Below are positions 50,184 through 57,770 of a DNA stretch of 64,000 bases, piece by piece. The notes beneath the pieces are model-generated. The model searched no databases, was not told where the DNA came from, and saw only the letters and a program-made list of their open reading frames with translations. A program made the position numbers and the translations under genes. Each line of letters opens with the position of its first letter. Positions within the stretch are counted from its first letter, which is position 1. The DNA is from Candidatus Bipolaricaulota bacterium (lineage in GTDB: Bacteria > Bipolaricaulota > Bipolaricaulia > UBA7950 > UBA9294): NCBI GenBank assembly GCA_028278555.1, contig JANQEA010000079.1, positions 1 through 64,000 of the forward strand, given 5' to 3'.

Positions 50184-51671
50184 ATGGCCATCTTGGAAGC
50201 GCCGATCCAGGAACCGAAGCACATTCGGAACTACATTGGCGGCGAATGGGTCGAGTCATCCGGAGAGCATCGCGAGGTGGTCAACCCGGCGACCGGGGGG
50301 ACGATCGCCCACGCGCCGCAGTCGACGGATGAGGAAGTCGGCCGGGCGGTGCAGGCTGCGACCGAGGCGTTCCCCGCATGGCGACAGACGCCGCCGGTGG
50401 CGCGTGCCCGCCTCCTCTTCCGACTGAAGGAGCTGATGGAGGAGGCGTTCGAGCGAGCGAGCCGAATCCAGACGCAGGAGCACGGAAAAACGATCGACGA
50501 ATCGCGCGGGGAATCTCGACGCGGGATCGAGAACGTCGAAGTGTCATGCGGAGTTCCCTCGCTGATGCAGGGCGCCTACGCCCAGGATGTCGCGAGCGGG
50601 ATCGACGAGTGGCTCGCTCCGACACCGCTTGGGGTCTACGGAGTCATCGCACCGTTCAACTTCCCGTGGATGATCCCTCTCTGGTCGGCTCCGTATGCGG
50701 TGGCGACGGGGAACTGCGTCGTTGTGAAGCCGTCGGACGAAGTCCCGCTCAGCCAAGACCTCGTCGCGGAGCTCGTCGAAGAGGCCGGGTTCCCGCCCGG
50801 CGTCTGGAACGTCGTTCACGGCGGCGCGTCATCGGCGAGTGCCCTGCTCGACCATCCGGATGTCGTGGGGATCACGTTCGTCGGCTCGACGCCGATCGGT
50901 CGGGACGTGATCTACAAGCGGTGCGGGGAGACCGGGAAGCGGGTGATCGCGCAGTGCGGGGCGAAGAACTTCCTGACGGTGATGCCCGACTGCGATATCG
51001 ACCGGACGATCGCCGCGATGATGACGTCTTTCTTCGGGAACGCAGGGCAACGGTGCCTTGCTGCGGCGAACTGCGTCGTCGTCGGGGACGATCGCTTCTA
51101 CAAGGACTTCGTCGGACGCGTCGTCGATCGGACATCACGAATTCGGCTCGGATACGGGCTCGACGAGTCGGTCCAGATGGGGCCGCTTCGTGATGCAGGG
51201 AAGAAGGCGAACGTCGTTCGGTACATCGACGCGGGCATCCGTGAAGGCGCGAAGCTCCTCCTCGACGGGCGCGAGCCGGCGCTTGTCGGCGACTACCCAG
51301 ATACCTGCTTCCTTGGACCGACGATCTTCGAGGGCGTCGATCCGGGATCGACGATCGGAGCGGAGGAGATCTTCGGTCCGGTGATGAGCGTGATGCGGGC
51401 GGCCGACCTGGATGAGGCCCTGCGGATCACCAATCGAAATCCGTACGGGAACGGTCACTCGATCTTCACTCAGGACGGACGCGCCGCGCGCGAGTTCGCC
51501 TACAACGTCGAGAGCGGAAACGTGGGGATCAACATCGGGATCACGGCCCCGATGGCGTTCTTCCCGTTCGGCGGAATGAAGGATTCGTTCTTCGGCGTGC
51601 TGCACACACAGGGAGCCGATGCGATCCGGTTCTTCACCGAGAGCAAGGTGGTCATCCAGCGATGGTTCTGA
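50184..51671 (+). CDS. CoA-acylating aldehyde dehydrogenase (MmsA-like)
   Basis: A 495-residue aldehyde dehydrogenase. The catalytic Cys is C291 in GNAGQRCLAAANC. The Glu that hydrolytic ALDHs use as general base is missing: the site reads QCGAKNF with C258. That loss is typical of methylmalonate-semialdehyde dehydrogenases, which release acyl-CoA and CO2 rather than acid. FNFPWMIP and FGPVMSVMR are conserved family segments. Substrate may be a short semialdehyde. Starts behind AAAGGAGCGGAG, 35 bases after the octopine-type gene. Confidence 0.82.
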   Translation: MAILEAPIQEPKHIRNYIGGEWVESSGEHREVVNPATGGTIAHAPQSTDEEVGRAVQAATEAFPAWRQTPPVARARLLFRLKELMEEAFERASRIQTQEHGKTIDESRGESRRGIENVEVSCGVPSLMQGAYAQDVASGIDEWLAPTPLGVYGVIAPFNFPWMIPLWSAPYAVATGNCVVVKPSDEVPLSQDLVAELVEEAGFPPGVWNVVHGGASSASALLDHPDVVGITFVGSTPIGRDVIYKRCGETGKRVIAQCGAKNFLTVMPDCDIDRTIAAMMTSFFGNAGQRCLAAANCVVVGDDRFYKDFVGRVVDRTSRIRLGYGLDESVQMGPLRDAGKKANVVRYIDAGIREGAKLLLDGREPALVGDYPDTCFLGPTIFEGVDPGSTIGAEEIFGPVMSVMRAADLDEALRITNRNPYGNGHSIFTQDGRAAREFAYNVESGNVGINIGITAPMAFFPFGGMKDSFFGVLHTQGADAIRFFTESKVVIQRWF

Positions 51672-51681
51672 GGACACGGCG

Positions 51682-52128
51682 ATGACACTTCGCACGGCAT
51701 CGGAGGGGATCAGTTTTGCGCGGGAGCTGGAAACCCGACTTGGCGCGTTCTACGGGGCGATTGGCGAACGCTGGCCGGAGGTCCGGGACGTTCTCGCGCC
51801 CTTCGCCGCCGGTTCGGCCAAGTGCATCGCCGACGTGCAGCGCGCGTACTACGGCGTGATCACCGATGCGATCGAGGGCGGGTTCTGTTTCGAGCTCGAA
51901 CCGACGGACTACCCTGCAGCCGATCCGAGCGCGCTTCCGGAGGATGTGGAGGAGGCGGTCGCACAGGCTGCCGTTGCCGAGGAGTCGATCTGCCGCTTCT
52001 ACGAGGACGCGGCGGAGCAATCCCGCGGCCTGCTCGCCGACATGCCGCGGATCTTCGATCGAATCGTCTTGCGCCGCCGGGCGGCCCTTGCCGAGCTGAA
52101 GGCGTTCGCGGCGAAGAAGGAGGCATGA
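51682..52128 (+). CDS. Small helical, ferritin-like protein of unknown function
   Basis: A 148-residue helical protein with acidic helices such as GERWPEVRDVLAPFA and AEESICRFYEDAAEQS, the second of which resembles a ferritin-like E-x-x-x-x-Y-E helix. Metal binding is possible but the full ligand set is not evident. It lies between the aldehyde dehydrogenase and the M29-like enzyme, each separated by a few bases, so it belongs to that operon. No name can be given with confidence. Confidence 0.6.
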   Translation: MTLRTASEGISFARELETRLGAFYGAIGERWPEVRDVLAPFAAGSAKCIADVQRAYYGVITDAIEGGFCFELEPTDYPAADPSALPEDVEEAVAQAAVAEESICRFYEDAAEQSRGLLADMPRIFDRIVLRRRAALAELKAFAAKKEA

Positions 52129-52129
52129 C

Positions 52130-53170
52130 GTGTTTCAGGAGTTCGAACTCGGTGCCGGAGCACACAAGCTGATCTTCGAGATGCTCAGGCTGCAGCCGGA
52201 CGAGACGTGTCTCGTGACGGTCGACACGGAGGGCGATTTCCGGATGGCCCAGGCCGTAGCGAGTGCAGCGATGGCGGCCGGCGGCCGTCCGATCATCGCA
52301 CTGACGGCCACCCCGGAAGCGGGCGGAAAGGCGGGGGAGACGGTCTGGCCGGTCGAGGCGCTCACCGCGCTCCTGTCCTCAGTCGATGCGTGGGTCGAGC
52401 TGAACCGGATGGGGATCTTCTACTCAACGCCCTACGACGTGGCGTTCGAGACGAACGAGAAGCTTCGCCATGTCTGTCTGCTCGGGATGCGGGCTGCGTT
52501 TATGACCCGCGCAATCGCGAGGACCGATTTCTCCGTCCTCGGCCCGTTCCTCGAACGCGTGGCGGCGATGACCCAGGCGGCGAAGCAGATCCGGATCACG
52601 AATCCGGCGGGGACGGACGTCCTCTTCTCGAACCATCGGGATCATCCATTCAACACGGAGACGGGTGACTGCAGCGCCCCCGGCTCGCACATGATCCCCG
52701 GCCAAATCGGCTGGGCACCCGACTTCGAGACGATTCGCGGAACGATCGCATTCGACGCGTCGATCTCGAAGGTTCCCGGAGCGAACATCCTGAGCGAGCC
52801 GATCCTCTTGGCGATCGAGCAGGGCGAGATCGTCGGCTTCGAGGGAGGGCGCGAGGCGAAGGCGATGGAGACGTGGCTGAAAGGGTGGGAACACCCGCAG
52901 ATGCTGAAGCTCGCCCACGTCTGCTACGGATTCCTCCCGAACGCACAGCTGACCGGGGTGATCGCCGAGGACGAGCGGATCTGGGGCTCGACCCAGTGGG
53001 GAATTGGAAACGTCGGACCGACTGCAGTTCCCGCCGGGATTCCTGCCCCCTCTCATATGGACGGGATCTGCCTGAACTCGTCGGTTTGGCTCGATGACGA
53101 TCCGATCACCGAGCGTGGGAAGGTTGTCCACAAGGGTCTCGTCGACATGGCGAAGGCGCTCGGGCGGTGA
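52130..53170 (+). CDS. M29 aminopeptidase / dihydroxypyridine dioxygenase-like metalloenzyme
   Basis: A 346-residue protein of the aminopeptidase T/NicX-like family. The metal-site region reads GDCSAPGSHMIPGQIGWAPDFE and the C-terminal HMDGICLNSSVWLDD resembles the family's last ligands. Members cleave peptide bonds or a pyridine ring, so the reaction is open; in this operon it could hydrolyse an amide or ring in the substrate's side chain. GTG start at 52130 behind AGAAGGAGG. Confidence 0.68.
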   Translation: MFQEFELGAGAHKLIFEMLRLQPDETCLVTVDTEGDFRMAQAVASAAMAAGGRPIIALTATPEAGGKAGETVWPVEALTALLSSVDAWVELNRMGIFYSTPYDVAFETNEKLRHVCLLGMRAAFMTRAIARTDFSVLGPFLERVAAMTQAAKQIRITNPAGTDVLFSNHRDHPFNTETGDCSAPGSHMIPGQIGWAPDFETIRGTIAFDASISKVPGANILSEPILLAIEQGEIVGFEGGREAKAMETWLKGWEHPQMLKLAHVCYGFLPNAQLTGVIAEDERIWGSTQWGIGNVGPTAVPAGIPAPSHMDGICLNSSVWLDDDPITERGKVVHKGLVDMAKALGR

Positions 53171-53204
53171 ACGGGCGGCCGATGAAAGGAGCAGGGATCC
53201 CGGG

Positions 53205-53627
53205 ATGAGCGGTGGGCGCTTGGAGGTCGATGCGGCGCGGTGCACCGGATGCAACAGCTGTGTGCTGACGTGCGCGTTCGTTCACGAGGGTACGTTCAGC
53301 CTGTCCGGCGCGAGAATTCGCGTCGATGCGGATCCGATTTCGGCTGAGTACACGCCGCGCGTCTGCATTCAGTGTGCCGAAGCGCGGTGCATCGTCGCCT
53401 GTCCTGTCAATGCGCTCTCACGAGATCAGGGGACGAATACGATCGCTCTCGACGAGGCGGCATGTACAGGCTGTCGGATCTGTGTGGGCGCCTGTCCGTA
53501 CGGTGGGATCGGCTTCGACGAAGAGAGCCGGCGACCGCGGATCTGCGACCTCTGCGGCGGTGCGCCGGCTTGCGTCGACGTCTGCCGCCTCCCCGAGGCG
53601 ATCCGCTCCATCTGCCCGGACGGCTAG
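53205..53627 (+). CDS. Four-cluster ferredoxin (HycB-type) partner of the aldehyde ferredoxin oxidoreductase
   Basis: A 140-residue electron carrier with sixteen Cys in four groups: CTGCNSC, CIQCAEARCIVAC, CTGCRICVGAC and CDLCGGAPACVDVC, predicting four [4Fe-4S] clusters. Such proteins are made beside tungsten aldehyde oxidoreductases and pass electrons to other ferredoxins or a membrane or hydrogenase acceptor. It precedes the AOR gene by 8 bases and begins behind AAAGGAGCAGG. Confidence 0.88.
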   Translation: MSGGRLEVDAARCTGCNSCVLTCAFVHEGTFSLSGARIRVDADPISAEYTPRVCIQCAEARCIVACPVNALSRDQGTNTIALDEAACTGCRICVGACPYGGIGFDEESRRPRICDLCGGAPACVDVCRLPEAIRSICPDG

Positions 53628-53635
53628 GAGGTCCG

Positions 53636-55537
53636 ATGCGCTGCGCGAACGAACAGGTCGTCCTTCACGTCGATCTGAGTTACCGAAAGATGTGGCATGA
53701 GATCGTCCCGGAGATGGTCGTCCGGCGATTCCTCGGGGGACGGGGAATCGGCGACTGGCTCCTCTGGCGCGACCTGAAGCCGGGCGTCGACCCGCTCGGA
53801 CCGGACAACCCGCTCATCTTCAGTGCCGGGGCGCTTCTCGGGACGGCCGCTCCGACCGCCGGGCGCGCGACGATCCTCTGTCGGAGTCCGTTGACCGGCT
53901 TCTATCTGAAGACCGGGGCCGGGGGGCGTTTCGGGGCGGCGCTCCGTTTTGCCGGAGTCGATCACATCGCGGTCCGCGGCGTCAGCGAGGCGCCGGTCGT
54001 CCTATGGATCGAGCCCGGCAGCACGGAAATCCGCGATGCGTCCGAGCTCTGGGGGGCGGGTGTCCGCGAGACGCATCGGCGGCTCCAGGAGGACTGCGAG
54101 GATTCGATCGAGACTGCGTGTATCGGTCCGGCCGGGGAACACCGTGTTCGCTATGCCAACGTCATGCTCTCCGTCTATCACTCGGCGTCGCGCGGCGGAG
54201 CCGGCGCCGTGATGGGGAGCAAGGGATTGAAAGCGGTCGTCGCCCGGCCGGGCCGAGGGTCGATCGGCGTGATGGATCCGGAAGGATTTCACCTCGCCTC
54301 CGATCGGGCACGGGCGAATCTGCTCGAGGATCCAATGGCGAACAACCTCTATCACTACGGGACGGCCGGGGACGTCACGGTCTTCAACGACATCCGCCGG
54401 CTGCCGTCGAAGAACTGGCAGGTCGCTCACATCGAAGACGAGGAGGCAGAGTCTCTCGGCGGGCGGTCGTGGGAGGAGGCGGGCTATCTGAAGCGGCGCC
54501 GCGGCTGCAGCGCTTGCTCGATCCACTGCCACCGGTTCACCGAGGTCGGAGACGGGCCGTATGGCGGGACGGCGTCCGGCGGGCCGCAGCTGGCCACCGT
54601 CACCCGCGGCGGACCGAACTGCGGCGTCGGCAACGTCGAAGCCGTCTTCCGGTTCAACGAGTTGTGCAACGATCTCGGACTGGACGCGATCTCGACCGGT
54701 TCGTCGATCGCTTGGCTGATGGAGACCTACGAGCGCGGCCTGATCTCCTCGGAACAGGCTGACGGCATCGAGCCGGTCTGGGGGAGCGAGGAAGCTCTCC
54801 TCGGGTTGACCGGGCGGATCGCCCACCGACAAGGAATCGGCGATCTGCTCGCCGACGAGACGCTAGCCGCGAGCCAGCGGGTCGGGGGCGACTCGTGGCA
54901 ATGGGCCGTCCAGGCGAAGGGGATGTCGCCGTCGGGGGTCGCGATGCAGAGCGCGCTCGGGTACGCGCTCGCGTTCGCGGTCAACCCGCGAGGCCCGGAT
55001 CATCTACACACCGAGACGATCGCGGAATTCGGGGCGACCCCCCAGGCGCGCGAAGTGATCCAGCGGATCACCGGGGACGAGCGCTACGCCGTCTCCGATA
55101 TCGTCGACAAGCGGGGCGAGATCGTCCGCTGGCACGAGGACATCTATGCGGTTACTGACGCCCTCGGTCTCTGTGCGTTCACGACGACCTGCGCCTACGG
55201 AATCGACGAAGGCCTTCTCGCCAAGCTGTTTGCCACCGCGACCGGGGTCCCAATGTCGTCCGAGGAGATCATGACTGCAGGGCGCAGGATGATGACCCTC
55301 GAGCGGGCGATCAACCTGCGTGAGGGACTGACGCGCGCCGACGACACGCTGCCGTGGCGGATCATGAACGAGCCGAATCACGATCTCACCGGCGTCGAGG
55401 ATCCGATCGTCAGCCGTGCGAAGCTCGATCGGATGCTCGACGCGTACTACGATCTGCACGGATGGGATCGCGAGCGGGGCGCTCCGGCTCCTCAGACGCT
55501 CCGCGAACTCGATCTCGAGTTCGCCCTCGACGGATGA
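53636..55537 (+). CDS. Aldehyde ferredoxin oxidoreductase (tungsten AOR family)
   Basis: A 633-residue enzyme that oxidises aldehydes to acids with a bis-pterin tungsten cofactor. The N-terminal domain opens VVLHVDLSYRKMWHEIVPE and FLGGRGIGDWLL (about 30-41, pterin binding). The [4Fe-4S] ligands are C291-x2-C294-x3-C298 and the late Cys is C513 in DALGLC (508-513). The last gene in this unit encodes a MoaD-like protein, which tungstopterin biosynthesis needs. Starts behind GGAGGTCCG, and its stop overlaps the next start. Confidence 0.9.
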   Translation: MRCANEQVVLHVDLSYRKMWHEIVPEMVVRRFLGGRGIGDWLLWRDLKPGVDPLGPDNPLIFSAGALLGTAAPTAGRATILCRSPLTGFYLKTGAGGRFGAALRFAGVDHIAVRGVSEAPVVLWIEPGSTEIRDASELWGAGVRETHRRLQEDCEDSIETACIGPAGEHRVRYANVMLSVYHSASRGGAGAVMGSKGLKAVVARPGRGSIGVMDPEGFHLASDRARANLLEDPMANNLYHYGTAGDVTVFNDIRRLPSKNWQVAHIEDEEAESLGGRSWEEAGYLKRRRGCSACSIHCHRFTEVGDGPYGGTASGGPQLATVTRGGPNCGVGNVEAVFRFNELCNDLGLDAISTGSSIAWLMETYERGLISSEQADGIEPVWGSEEALLGLTGRIAHRQGIGDLLADETLAASQRVGGDSWQWAVQAKGMSPSGVAMQSALGYALAFAVNPRGPDHLHTETIAEFGATPQAREVIQRITGDERYAVSDIVDKRGEIVRWHEDIYAVTDALGLCAFTTTCAYGIDEGLLAKLFATATGVPMSSEEIMTAGRRMMTLERAINLREGLTRADDTLPWRIMNEPNHDLTGVEDPIVSRAKLDRMLDAYYDLHGWDRERGAPAPQTLRELDLEFALDG

Positions 55538-55851
55538 GACGGTCGGGCGGATCGAGCGAGAACCGCGCGATTCGCGTCGAGGTCCGTCTCTACGGGGAAG
55601 CGGCCCGGGTGGTCAGGAAGGAACGCTTCATCTCCGAACTGTCTGAGGGATCGATCGTCCGCGACGCCGTCGAAGATCTGTGCGGCGCGTATCCGGCTGT
55701 CGCGGAGCATCTCCTGACTGAGAATGGCGACGTGCGCCCGGCTGTCAACCTCCTCCTCAATGGCCGTCCGGTTCGGTCGATCGCTGGCCTGGAAACACGG
55801 CTCGAAGACGGGGATCGTCTGTTCGTCCTTCACGCGTACGGAGGAGGGTAG
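55534..55851 (+). CDS. MoaD/ThiS family ubiquitin-like sulfur carrier, second copy
   Basis: A 105-residue beta-grasp protein (VEVRLYGEAARVVRKERFIS) ending HAYGGG with the Gly-Gly tail used in thiocarboxylate formation. It overlaps the AOR stop as ATGA, so it probably supplies sulfur for that enzyme's pterin cofactor. It differs clearly from the first copy near 45678, so the two may serve different targets. Confidence 0.83.
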   Translation: MRRSGGSSENRAIRVEVRLYGEAARVVRKERFISELSEGSIVRDAVEDLCGAYPAVAEHLLTENGDVRPAVNLLLNGRPVRSIAGLETRLEDGDRLFVLHAYGGG

Positions 55852-55878
55852 GCCGCCGGCTGGAAGCGTGCCGCGGCT

Positions 55879-56388
55879 TCAATCGCAGTCGGTCTTCTCG
55901 TAGACGCCCGGCGCGTCGTGGTAGTCGGCGTAATCGTGAATCAACGCCACTCCGTCACGATGGATCGCCGAGTCGACGACCTTCCCGATGAGAACGATGT
56001 GATCACCAAAGACGCGACGGAAGATGACTTCGCACTCGAGGTGCGCGAGGCAGTCTTCGAGGATCGGGAGCCCGGAGATGCCGGATCGGGTGTCGAAGCC
56101 TTCCAGCTTGTCGAGTTGCCGACCGCACGTCTGGCCGAAGTGCCGCGCGACGTCCTGCTGTCCTTCTTCGAGGATGTGAACGGCGAAGTGGGCGGCATCC
56201 TGGGCCAGCTTGTAGGAGTAGTTCTCCTCCCAGACGGCCACCTGGAGGATGACCGGCACCTCGGAGACGCGAACGACCCAGCCCGCAGCGTACCCGTTGA
56301 TCCGCTCCCCCGAGCTCAAGGTGACGACGAAAACGCCGCTTGGGACCATCCACTCCGGCCTCATCTCGTTCGGATCGTACGGTGCCAC
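55879..56388 (-). CDS. Flavin reductase-like, FMN-binding protein
   Basis: A 169-residue split-barrel flavoprotein of the flavin reductase/FMN-binding family (PWMVPSGVFVVTLSSGERINGYAAGWV start, then LQVAVWEENYSYKLAQDAAHFAVHIL, DIRSGISGLPIL). It is likely an NAD(P)H:FMN reductase or a flavin-binding redox protein. The GTG at 56388 is chosen because AAGGAGG lies five bases upstream; the longer frame runs through the divergent regulatory region. Only minus-strand gene in this part of the locus; convergent with the MoaD-like gene. Confidence 0.82.
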   Translation of the reverse strand: MAPYDPNEMRPEWMVPSGVFVVTLSSGERINGYAAGWVVRVSEVPVILQVAVWEENYSYKLAQDAAHFAVHILEEGQQDVARHFGQTCGRQLDKLEGFDTRSGISGLPILEDCLAHLECEVIFRRVFGDHIVLIGKVVDSAIHRDGVALIHDYADYHDAPGVYEKTDCD

Positions 56389-56410
56389 ATCGGCCTCCTT
56401 GTCGAGTCTG

Positions 56411-56439
56411 TTGACGGGTTTTCGGTCGCTGGCTATACT
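56411..56439 (+). promoter_or_regulatory. Sigma70-type promoter of the DUF917 unit
   Basis: TTGACG (56411-56416), 17-base spacer and TATACT (56434-56439), divergent from the flavin reductase gene whose start is at 56388. Predicted start of transcription is near 56446. Confidence 0.65.
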
Positions 56440-56449
56440 GTACATCGTG

Positions 56450-56485
56450 GCATTATATGCATCAAGTGTCGCATATAACGCGACA
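56450..56485 (+). promoter_or_regulatory. Operator-like repeats downstream of the DUF917 promoter
   Basis: GCATTATATGC (56450-56460) and GCATATAACGC (56471-56481) are near-perfect reverse complements 21 bases apart. The second lies within the palindrome TGTCGCATATAACGCGACA (56467-56485). A regulator bound here would block the start of transcription. Confidence 0.55.
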
Positions 56486-56502
56486 GTGAATGAAGGGATG
56501 CG

Positions 56503-56643
56503 ATGTCCGCTCAGCTCCTGCGAACTGCGACGAGACATACCGATGAGCCTGATCCCTTCTATCGATTCGTCCACTTCCCTCCGCTGAACCTCGGCGCGTC
56601 CCGGCGTCGGACAACCCCTGAAGAGAGGATGACCAAGCGATGA
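56503..56643 (+). CDS. Possible 46-residue leader protein coupled to DUF917
   Basis: ATG at 56503 behind GAAGGG, frame MSAQLLRTATRHTDEPDPF onward, ending in TGA that overlaps the DUF917 start as ATGA. The sequence (DPFYRFVHFPPLNLG) is not low-complexity, but no family matches by eye. It may be a real small protein or a coupling peptide. Confidence 0.4.
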   Translation: MSAQLLRTATRHTDEPDPFYRFVHFPPLNLGASRRRTTPEERMTKR

Positions 56644-57770
56644 CGATCCGCACGCTGGACAACCCCGCAGATCTGGATGCCCTACTGATCGGCCTCGGCA
56701 TCATGGGGACCGGAGGAGGAGGCGACCCGAAGGGCTGGGGACGGAGCGTCTTCGATGCCGATCGCGCAGCCGGGCGGACGTATCGGCTCGCCGATCCGGC
56801 GTCGATCTCGGACGATGCGTTCATCCTGAGCGGTGGGTATCTCGGATCGGTCGCCGACGACCACGGGCTGAACCGGGTTCTCGAGGGCTGGGAAACCGAC
56901 TTCGAGCTCGAACGCGCGATCCACATTCTCGAAGCTGAGCACGATCGGACCGTCGACTATCTTGTCCCCTTCGAACTCGGCGGAGGAAACACGCCGGTGG
57001 TCATGTCCTGCGCAGCGCGCCTCGGGATCCCCGTCATCGACGGAGATGGAGTCGGGCGCGCAGCCCCCGAAACGCACATGTGCAGCTTCCTCGGTCATGG
57101 GATCTCGTTGACCCCGATGCCGCTTGTCGGGGGAGACGGAACGATTGTCCTCGTCCGCGACGGCGATCTCTTCCTCGCCGATGCCGTCGGACGGTGCGTC
57201 TCCGGGCGGAAGCAGGGGTTCCTTGCCAACGCGCACTTCGGGATGAGCGGTGCCGAACTGAAGCGAACTGTCGTTGCAGGCTCGATCACGCAGGCCCTCG
57301 AACTGGGGCGGTTCATTCGCGACCTCGGACCGTCCGACGATCCGCTCGATGCGGTCAGCCGATTCGTCGGAGGCGTGCCGCTGCTGCGCGGTCGCGTGAC
57401 GGTGCGAACCGAGATCGCGCAGCAGGGATTCTACGTCGCCGTTGTCGAACTCGCGGGAGCCGGCGAGGACGAAGGGCGCGCGCTTGAGCTCGTGATCAAG
57501 AATGAGGTGATGTGTGCCAAGCGGTCCGGCGAGCCGCTCGTGATCTTCCCGGATCTCGTCTACCTCCTCGATCCGGCGACTGGGGAGGGCGTCATGTCGA
57601 TCGACCTGGTCGAGGGATGTGAGGTCTGCGTGCTCGGCGCTCCGTGCGCTCAGGTCGTCCGAGAGGCAATCCGGAGCGAATCGGGGCGGGCCGCGTTCTC
57701 GTCGACGCGGTACGGCGAGTCGTTCGACTTCACCCCGATCGAAGAGCTGGTGGAGGGATTCGCGTCGTGA
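56640..57770 (+). CDS. DUF917 family protein
   Basis: A 376-residue protein of the DUF917 family, often found beside hydantoinase/oxoprolinase subunits but of unknown reaction. Visible segments: GLGIMGTGGGGDPKGWG near the start, FELGGGNTPVVMSCAARLGIPVIDGDGVGRAAPETHM in the core, and TYRLADPAS, MSFLGHG-like conserved spots. It may handle ring-opened or carbamoylated amines, which would match the hydantoin racemase-like gene upstream. Starts behind AGAGAGGATG. The next gene overlaps its stop (GTGA). Confidence 0.82.
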   Translation: MTIRTLDNPADLDALLIGLGIMGTGGGGDPKGWGRSVFDADRAAGRTYRLADPASISDDAFILSGGYLGSVADDHGLNRVLEGWETDFELERAIHILEAEHDRTVDYLVPFELGGGNTPVVMSCAARLGIPVIDGDGVGRAAPETHMCSFLGHGISLTPMPLVGGDGTIVLVRDGDLFLADAVGRCVSGRKQGFLANAHFGMSGAELKRTVVAGSITQALELGRFIRDLGPSDDPLDAVSRFVGGVPLLRGRVTVRTEIAQQGFYVAVVELAGAGEDEGRALELVIKNEVMCAKRSGEPLVIFPDLVYLLDPATGEGVMSIDLVEGCEVCVLGAPCAQVVREAIRSESGRAAFSSTRYGESFDFTPIEELVEGFAS

